NCBI GenBank assembly: GCA_034433795.1
Contig: DAOUAE010000097.1
Location: forward strand, 1 to 10,812
Reading direction: 5' to 3'
From: DAOUAE01 sp034433795
GTDB lineage: Bacteria; Chloroflexota; UBA6077; FW602-bin22; DAOUAE01
Length of the DNA: 10,812 nucleotides
Position numbers and translations under genes: made by a program. The notes below the pieces were generated by a model. It saw only the letters and a program-made list of their open reading frames with translations. It searched no databases and had not been told where the DNA came from. How positions within the stretch are numbered: the first letter of the stretch is position 1; each line of letters begins with the position of its first letter. Shown here piece after piece: positions 7,051 through 10,812 of the stretch.

Positions 7051-7059
7051 TTCCTCCTC
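7051..7059 (-). promoter_or_regulatory. Ribosome-binding site that fixes the trpB2 start
   Basis: On the minus strand GAGGAGGAA lies 6 bases before the GTG at 7042-7044. The longer frame starting at 7077 would place this site inside the coding region and has no comparable site of its own. Confidence 0.7.
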
Positions 7060-7077
7060 TCGTCGGCGTGCTGCCAC

Positions 7078-8040
7078 TCAGGGCTGGGGCGGGCGGTCTG
7101 GCGGACGGCGCTGGCCAAAGAAGAGCCGCTGGAGTTCAGCGCCGGCGCTCGGCAGTCCCATTCCGGCGGCCGCCCGCTGCCCCAGCCAGGCGTCGCGCGC
7201 CTCTTTCACCTGGCGGAAGAACGTCTCCAGGGCCGGTCCCCCCTCGGCCACCAGCGCCCGGACGGTCTGCAGCTCCACAGCGAAGCGGTCCAGCCAGCGC
7301 AGGATGCTCTCGCGGTTGGTCAGGCAGATGTCGCGGTGCATAATGGGGTCGCCGCTGGCCAGGCGGGTGGTGTCGCGGAAGCCCGAGGCGGCCAGCCGCT
7401 CGAGATCGCGCCAGACGGGGCTGCCGCCGGCGGTCTGGAAGAGGGCGGCGGCCACCAGGAAGGGCAGATGGGAGATGGCGGCCACGAAGCTGTCGTGCTC
7501 GGCCGGGTCGAGGAAGTAGGGGTGGGCGCCGATGGCCTGGACCAGGGCGATGACGGTCTCCACCGCCGCCTCGCTGGCGGTCGGGGCCGGCATCAGGCAG
7601 TAGGTGCAGCCGGCGAAGAGGCGGGCGTCGGCCGCCTCGACCCCGGCCTGCTCTTTGCCGGCCATCGGGTGGCCGCCGATGAAACTGACGGTGGGCGGGA
7701 GGTAGGTCTGGGCCCAGGTCATGACCTGGGCCTTGGTGCTGGCGGTGTCGGTGACGATGGCGCCGGGCTTGAGAAGGGGGGCGAGCTGCTGGAAGACCTC
7801 GGCCACCGCCCCGACCGGGGTGGCGACGATGACCAGGTCGGCCCGCTCGACCGCCGCCGGCAGGTTCCATTCGGCCCGGTCGACCGCGCCGCGCCGCTGG
7901 GCCCGGCCGGCCGCTCCGTGGTCGCGGTCGTAGCCGATGATCCGCACCTCCGGCCGGGCCTGCTTGAGGGCCAGGCCCAGCGACCCGCCGATGAGGCCGG
8001 TCCCGATGATCGTTACCTGCCGCACGCTCTGGCTGCCCAT
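7078..8040 (-). CDS. tyrA: Prephenate dehydrogenase
   Basis: 320 residues. Oxidatively decarboxylates prephenate (or arogenate) with NAD(P) on the way to tyrosine, in the cytoplasm. The N-terminal Rossmann domain starts with 'IIGTGLIGGSLGLAL' (11-25); Asp38 at the end of the second strand favours NAD. Family motifs follow in order: 'VIVATPVGA' (70-78), 'TDTASTK' (97-103), 'GGHPMAGKE' (122-130, substrate-binding His124), 'ISHLPFLVA' (189-197), then the helical C-terminal domain with 'GFRDTTRLASGDPIMHRDI' (220-238). There is no fused chorismate mutase and no clear C-terminal ACT domain; the last 30 residues are Pro/Arg-rich and look disordered, so feedback control by tyrosine through ACT is not expected. 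The ATG has a purine-rich GGGGGAAGAG upstream. Gaps of 33 bases on both sides and a common strand place it in an operon with trpB2 and the HD gene. Confidence 0.93.
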   Translation of the reverse strand: MGSQSVRQVTIIGTGLIGGSLGLALKQARPEVRIIGYDRDHGAAGRAQRRGAVDRAEWNLPAAVERADLVIVATPVGAVAEVFQQLAPLLKPGAIVTDTASTKAQVMTWAQTYLPPTVSFIGGHPMAGKEQAGVEAADARLFAGCTYCLMPAPTASEAAVETVIALVQAIGAHPYFLDPAEHDSFVAAISHLPFLVAAALFQTAGGSPVWRDLERLAASGFRDTTRLASGDPIMHRDICLTNRESILRWLDRFAVELQTVRALVAEGGPALETFFRQVKEARDAWLGQRAAAGMGLPSAGAELQRLFFGQRRPPDRPPQP

Positions 8041-8073
8041 CGCTGCTCTTCCCCCGGCGTTCGGGCGCTCGGG

Positions 8074-8619
8074 CTAGACGCCGTCGTCGGCCCAGCGGAG
8101 CCAGTCGACGCCCTCGGGCCCCGTGGCCGGGTCGCCGGCCACCAGCGCCACCACCTGCTCGGCGCTGCCGGTGCGGGCCAGAAGGCGGGCCCCTATCTCC
8201 TGGTGGTGCAGTAGTATATAGAGACTGTGGCGCCAGTGTCCAGAGGGGGCCGGGGCGGCCAGCCGGTCGAGCAGCCCCGGCCAGAGTCTGCGCAGGAGCA
8301 CGTAGACCACCCGGTGCCAGAGGCGCAGGCGACCGGCGGTCTTGCCGATATCGTGGAGGAGAGCGGCGGCCAGCAGCGTCCGCTCGGTCTGGCCGGCCCG
8401 GACCAGCCGCCAGAAGACGTCCAGGCTGTGCCGCTGGTCGCCGGGGCTGAGCCGCCGGAAGAGGTCGGCCTCGGCCGGGGTCAGATAGGCGGTGACCACC
8501 GTCCATTCCCAGGGCCGGGGCGCGCCCCACAGGACGGTCCAGACCTGGCGCAGGCGGTGGGCCGGACGACTCAGAGCCCCAGGACGTGGTAGATGGGCCG
8601 GCTGAGAGCGGTCACCCAA
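8074..8619 (-). CDS. Small HD-domain protein (putative metal-dependent phosphohydrolase)
   Basis: Up to 181 residues. The HD signature is visible as 'DQRHSLDV' (His64), 'LLAAALLHDIGKTAG' (His89-Asp90), 'ILLHHQEIG' (His138/His139) and the closing 'WADDGV', in the order and spacing of HD metal sites. Such proteins hydrolyse phosphoesters, nucleotides or cyclic nucleotides; the substrate here is unknown. It has no partner domain. The start is uncertain. The TTG at 8619, with GGAGGGAG 12 bases before it, overlaps the upstream protease gene by 49 bases. A CTG at 8574 would give a 4-base CTGA overlap with that gene's stop but is a rare start codon; the next conventional start, GTG at about codon 41, would shorten the N-terminal helix. 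Translational coupling to the protease gene seems likely. Chloroflexota genomes often carry similar short HD proteins (from memory). Confidence 0.82.
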   Translation of the reverse strand: MGDRSQPAHLPRPGALSRPAHRLRQVWTVLWGAPRPWEWTVVTAYLTPAEADLFRRLSPGDQRHSLDVFWRLVRAGQTERTLLAAALLHDIGKTAGRLRLWHRVVYVLLRRLWPGLLDRLAAPAPSGHWRHSLYILLHHQEIGARLLARTGSAEQVVALVAGDPATGPEGVDWLRWADDGV

Positions 8620-9206
8620 TGGTAGAGCGGACTCCCTCCGGGGAGATAGCCGCCGAAGAAGACCAGGAAGAGCAGGACCAGCGGGCCGTAGGGCTCCAGC
8701 GGCACGAGCGCCGCCGCCTGACGGCTGGGCAGGAAGCCCAGGAGCACCCGGTAGCCGTCGAGTGGCGGCAGCGGCAGCAGATTGAAGACCGCCAGCGAGA
8801 CCGAGACGACGATGATGACCAGAGCCAGGCGGGCCAGCCAGGTCACCGGCAGGAGATCGGCCTGGAGCACCCCGGCCAGAAGGACGGCGGTGGCCAGGTT
8901 GGCCAGCGGGCCGGCGGCCGCCACCAGGGCCATCCCCGTCTTGGGGTCGGGGCGCAGCCGCCAGGGGGTCACCGGCACCGGCTTGCCCCAGCCGATGCCG
9001 ATGCCGCCCAGGACGGTCAGCAGCATCATCAGCGTCCCCAGCGGGTCGAGGTGGACCAGCGGGTTGAGAGCCAGCCGCCCCTGCTGGCGGGCGGTGGGGT
9101 CGCCCAGCAGGGTGGCCATGGCCGCGTGGGCGGCCTCGTGCAGGGTCAGCGCGATGAGCAACGCCAGGATAAGGTAGAGAAAATGCTGCGGTGAGACCAC
9201 GAACAC
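8571..9206 (-). CDS. Site-2 protease family (M50) membrane metalloprotease
   Basis: 211 residues, four to six hydrophobic segments. The zinc motif 'HEAAH' (23-27) lies in the first membrane helix. The second catalytic motif 'FNLLPLPPLDG' (141-151) provides the third ligand, Asp150, and 'AAAGPLANL' (96-104) is the conserved G-P-x-x-N segment between them. This matches the short M50 branch with neither PDZ nor CBS domain. Such enzymes cut membrane-embedded substrates; in some bacteria they act in regulated proteolysis of anti-sigma factors, but no substrate is suggested here. The start is GTG at 9206 or, two codons later, GTG at 9200, which has GGGAG five bases upstream; the difference is trivial for the protein. 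It is first in the probable operon with HD, tyrA and trpB2, and has its own promoter immediately upstream. Confidence 0.9.
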   Translation of the reverse strand: MFVVSPQHFLYLILALLIALTLHEAAHAAMATLLGDPTARQQGRLALNPLVHLDPLGTLMMLLTVLGGIGIGWGKPVPVTPWRLRPDPKTGMALVAAAGPLANLATAVLLAGVLQADLLPVTWLARLALVIIVVSVSLAVFNLLPLPPLDGYRVLLGFLPSRQAAALVPLEPYGPLVLLFLVFFGGYLPGGSPLYHWVTALSRPIYHVLGL

Positions 9207-9232
9207 TCCCGGCAGAACCGTCCGCCAGGGAG

Positions 9233-9241
9233 ATTATAGCA
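9233..9241 (-). promoter_or_regulatory. Extended -10 promoter for the protease-HD-tyrA-trpB2 operon
   Basis: On the minus strand the sequence reads TGCTATAAT: a perfect TATAAT (9233-9238) preceded by the TGn of an extended -10 element. No good -35 is seen at 16-18 bp (GC-rich sequence), as expected when an extended -10 carries recognition. The start would fall near 9226, giving a leader of about 20 bases. It sits between the stop of the dehydratase gene (9244) and the protease start. Confidence 0.6.
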
Positions 9242-9243
9242 GC

Positions 9244-10344
9244 TCAGACATCGGCCACGCCGCCGTCGGGGTAGTAGAGGCCGGGCCAGAGTTTGGGGCC
9301 GGTCCAGGGGTGACGCTGAAGGTACTCTTCATCCAGATCGATGCCCAGTCCCGGCCGGGTCGGCAGGGCGATCCGCCCGTTCTCGGCCCGCAGGACCTCG
9401 CCGGCCTGGCAGGCGTCGCGGGTCGGCGAGAGGGCGTACTCCAGAATAACGAAGTTGGGCAGACAGGCGGCCACGTGGACGCTGGCGGCGGTGCTGACCG
9501 GTCCGTTGGGGTTGTGGGGGGCGACGGCGATGTTGTAGGTCTCGGCCAGCGCCCCGATTTTCAGGAGCTCCTTGATGCCGCCGGCGTGGCAGACGTCGGG
9601 CTGGATGATGTCCACCATCTGGTTCACGATGAGTTCGCGGAAGCCCCACTTGGTGAAGGCCCGCTCCCCGGTCGCCAGGTCCATGGCCAGGCCCGCCGCC
9701 CGGACGGTCTGGAGGGCCTGGACGTTGTCGGGCGGGACCGGCTCTTCCAGGAAGAAGAGGTCGTAGGGTTCGAGCGCCCGACCCAGCCGGATGGCCACCG
9801 GCGGCCGGAAGCGGCCGTGGCAGTCGCACAGCAAAAGCACCTCGTCGCCGACCGCTCGCCGCAGGGCCTCGGCGATCCGGGCGGTTTCGCGAACGATCTG
9901 GCGTTCGTCGACGGTGGACTGGCCGGCCCGGGCGCCAGGGGGGCCGAATTTGAAGGCCCGCCAGCCCTCAGCCATCAGCTGCTGGGCCCGCTCGGGGTCG
10001 CCGGTGTGGGTGTAGCAGGGGATATGGTCGCGGACCGGCCCGCCCAGAAGACGGTAGACCGGCTGGCCGTAGGCCTTGCCGGTGATGTCCCAGAGGGCCT
10101 GTTCGAGGGCGCTGATGGCGCTCAGGACGGCCTCGCCGCCGCGCCAGAAGCTGTGGCGGTACAGGCGCTGCCAGAGGAAGTCGACGCGGGTGGGGTCCTC
10201 GCCCAGGAGGAAGCCCTCGAGGTCGCGGACGGCCGCGGCCACGGTTCCCTGTTTCATCTCCAGGGTGCCTTCGCCCCAGCCGTAGAGGCCCTCGTCGGTT
10301 TCGACCTTGACCATGATGTAGGTTTTGAGGGCGGTGATCTTCAT
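9244..10344 (-). CDS. Enolase-superfamily sugar-acid dehydratase (mandelate racemase/muconate lactonizing group, D-galactonate dehydratase-like)
   Basis: 366 residues from ATG 10344, which has GGGAG seven bases upstream. The open frame runs upstream to 10680, but those 112 codons cross the divergent promoter region and overlap the MBL gene antisense, so they are rejected. Family N-terminal domain: 'VKVETDEGLYGWGEGTLE' (12-29), 'FWRGG' (66-70), 'ALWDITGK' (83-90). Barrel active site: 'CDCHGRF' (173-179; Asp174, His176), 'FFLEEP' (197-202; Glu200), 'ATGER' (224-228; Glu227), 'IIQPDVCHAGGI' (247-258) and 'APHNPNGP' (275-282; His277). This matches acid-sugar dehydratases that remove water from aldonates via Mg2+, as I recall E. 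coli DgoD. The loop after residue 10 is shorter than in DgoD, so the substrate may differ. It is monocistronic and divergent from the MBL-fold gene; an aldonate from the same sugar as the ABC importer is possible but unproven. Confidence 0.88.
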   Translation of the reverse strand: MKITALKTYIMVKVETDEGLYGWGEGTLEMKQGTVAAAVRDLEGFLLGEDPTRVDFLWQRLYRHSFWRGGEAVLSAISALEQALWDITGKAYGQPVYRLLGGPVRDHIPCYTHTGDPERAQQLMAEGWRAFKFGPPGARAGQSTVDERQIVRETARIAEALRRAVGDEVLLLCDCHGRFRPPVAIRLGRALEPYDLFFLEEPVPPDNVQALQTVRAAGLAMDLATGERAFTKWGFRELIVNQMVDIIQPDVCHAGGIKELLKIGALAETYNIAVAPHNPNGPVSTAASVHVAACLPNFVILEYALSPTRDACQAGEVLRAENGRIALPTRPGLGIDLDEEYLQRHPWTGPKLWPGLYYPDGGVADV

Positions 10345-10413
10345 CGGTGCGCTCCCTATCCGAACTGATCGCCGGGGCGGCGCCGGGGAAAGAGGACCAC
10401 ACCCGAGCGCACG

Positions 10414-10419
10414 TGTCAA
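10414..10419 (-). promoter_or_regulatory. Candidate -35 element upstream of the sugar-acid dehydratase gene
   Basis: The minus strand reads CCTTGACACG, the same 10 bases as at the -35 of the ABC transporter promoter. The -10 at 17 bp would be TCCTCT, a poor match, so the promoter is either activator-dependent or not real. The divergent gap (10345-10494, 150 bases) also contains a CACGTG palindrome at 10410-10415. Confidence 0.35.
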
Positions 10420-10448
10420 GGGCTCTTCCCCCGGTGTTCGGTCTGCGC

Positions 10449-10454
10449 TATAGT
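10449..10454 (+). promoter_or_regulatory. Candidate -10 element for the MBL-fold gene
   Basis: TATAGT on the plus strand, 40 bases before the GTG at 10495, matches the -10 consensus in five of six bases; the matching -35 region (TTCCCC at 10426-10431, 17 bp away) is weak. The predicted leader of about 34 bases includes the strong GGGAGGGAG ribosome site. Confidence 0.4.
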
Positions 10455-10494
10455 CGGTGGCGCCACCCCATCGCTGTCGTCGGGAGGGAGAACG

Positions 10495-10704
10495 GTGAAG
10501 GTGATGTTCCTGGGGACGGCCGCCGCCGAGGGTTTCCCCGGCCTCTGGTGCACCTGCGAGCGCTGCCAGGCCAGCCGGGCCGAGGGCGGCCGCAGCCGCC
10601 GCCTGCGCACCATGCTGCTCATCGACGACCGTCTGCTCATCGACTGCGGCCCCGATCTTGTGGCGGCGGCCATCGGGCACAATCTGGACCTCTCAGGCGC
10701 ATGA
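10495..10704 (+). pseudogene. N-terminal fragment of an MBL-fold (PhnP/PqqB-like) metallo-hydrolase, apparently interrupted
   Basis: 69 codons, GTG start behind GGGAGGGAGAACG. 'MKVMFLGTAAAEGFP' is the first strand of a metallo-beta-lactamase fold. 'CTCERC' (Cys19, Cys21, Cys24) is the structural zinc cluster seen in PhnP- and PqqB-like members, and 'LLIDDRLLIDCGPD' (41-54) is the next pair of strands. Family proteins are usually 250-300 residues, and the catalytic HxHxDH motif should follow about 10 residues later. Instead, after 'LDLSG' (to about 10698) the frame meets TGA, and no downstream frame continues the family sequence. Transposase-like coding begins on the other strand at 10719. I read this as a gene split by an insertion sequence, with the remainder beyond the window. 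With all catalytic histidines absent, the fragment should be inactive. A misassembly at a repeat edge is the main alternative. Confidence 0.7.
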
Positions 10705-10812
10705 TGTGGGTTCGTTGTTCACACCAGGCGGAGGCGCAGAAGAGTATGGGCCAAGATCGTCGCGGCCGTGCGGGTGAGCAAGCCCCAGAAGGTCCTGGCC
10801 CCATGCCGGGCC
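10698..10812. mobile_element. Probable end of an insertion sequence, cut by the window edge
   Basis: The family-like MBL sequence stops near 10697-10700. From there to the end the DNA fits no continuation of that gene and contains, on the minus strand, the C-terminus of a transposase-like protein. The stretch 10698-10718, between junction and transposase stop, would be the element's terminal inverted repeat (it includes ATGATGTGGGTTCG). The other end and target duplication are outside the window, so family and exact boundary cannot be fixed. Confidence 0.5.
10719..10811 (-). CDS. Transposase C-terminal fragment (start outside window)
   Basis: The minus-strand frame is open from the window edge to a TGA at 10719-10721, giving 30 visible residues. 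The tail 'RTFWGLLTRTAATILAHTLL' resembles the C-terminal helix of DDE transposases ('..T.WGLLTRI.AK..A.TL..'), in a style I associate with IS982- and IS4-like families in Chloroflexota. The match rests on pattern memory over a short stretch, so family assignment is not safe. Its position, directly against a prematurely ended gene and about 20 bases from the junction, is what an IS transposase would show. Confidence 0.45.
   Translation of the reverse strand, partial: ARHGARTFWGLLTRTAATILAHTLLRLRLV

Noticed and set aside
7045..7077. Eleven extra N-terminal codons of trpB2 (GTG at 7077)
   Set aside because: They would encode the ribosome-binding site itself; the GTG at 7044 is correctly spaced from GAGGAGGAA.
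6550..8214. 554-codon open frame on the plus strand opposite trpB2 and tyrA
   Set aside because: Antisense shadow spanning two enzymes with full family motifs; no motif or sensible ribosome site of its own.
10345..10680. 112-codon N-terminal extension of the sugar-acid dehydratase
   Set aside because: It covers the divergent promoter region and the opposite strand of the MBL-fold gene, and is low-complexity. The family N-terminus 'MKIT' begins at 10344 with a good ribosome site.

Overview
This is a GC-rich, densely coding bacterial window. The best guess at the host is a (possibly thermophilic) member of the Chloroflexota. The reasons are high GC throughout, Pro/Thr-rich 'PTPTP' linkers in two exported proteins, a TrpB2-type tryptophan synthase beta chain, a Tat-dependent substrate-binding lipoprotein and a small HD-domain protein of a kind I associate with that phylum. 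This is inference from gene style; no rRNA or other marker gene is present.

Layout, left to right. Positions 2-301 (+) hold the C-terminal end of an exported protein with a Pro/Thr linker and an SH3b domain. It converges, with a 7-base gap, on a membrane-anchored molybdopterin oxidoreductase (309-1829, -). This enzyme has five predicted membrane helices, and a twin-arginine motif sits just before the fifth. Next is a sugar-type ABC importer unit (1956-5525, -): a Tat lipoprotein binding protein followed by a single 661-residue permease in which the two usual subunits (MalF-like and MalG-like) are fused. A near-perfect sigma-70 promoter (TTGACA-16-TATAAT), two tandem copies of a 10-bp palindromic element just downstream of it, and a leader hairpin precede this unit. 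A strong stem-loop separates binding protein from permease, and a likely terminator follows the permease. No ATPase gene is present, so one must be supplied from elsewhere.

Positions 5680-9206 (-) form a probable four-gene operon: site-2 protease-like membrane metalloprotease, HD-domain protein, prephenate dehydrogenase (tyrA) and TrpB2. An extended -10 promoter (TGC-TATAAT) lies between the protease gene and the gene upstream of it. Two of the four genes belong to aromatic amino-acid synthesis. An enolase-superfamily sugar-acid dehydratase follows (9244-10344, -), with its start corrected to an internal ATG. It is divergent from a metallo-beta-lactamase-fold gene that begins at 10495 (+).

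The right edge is the most eventful part. The MBL-fold gene loses its family sequence after about 67 residues, just where its metal-binding histidine motif should appear, and meets a stop codon. Immediately beyond it, on the opposite strand, is a 30-residue tail that looks like the C-terminus of an IS transposase. The simplest reading is an insertion sequence in the MBL gene, with the window ending inside the element. I found no CRISPR array, tRNA or rRNA, and no gene-free stretch longer than about 155 bases.
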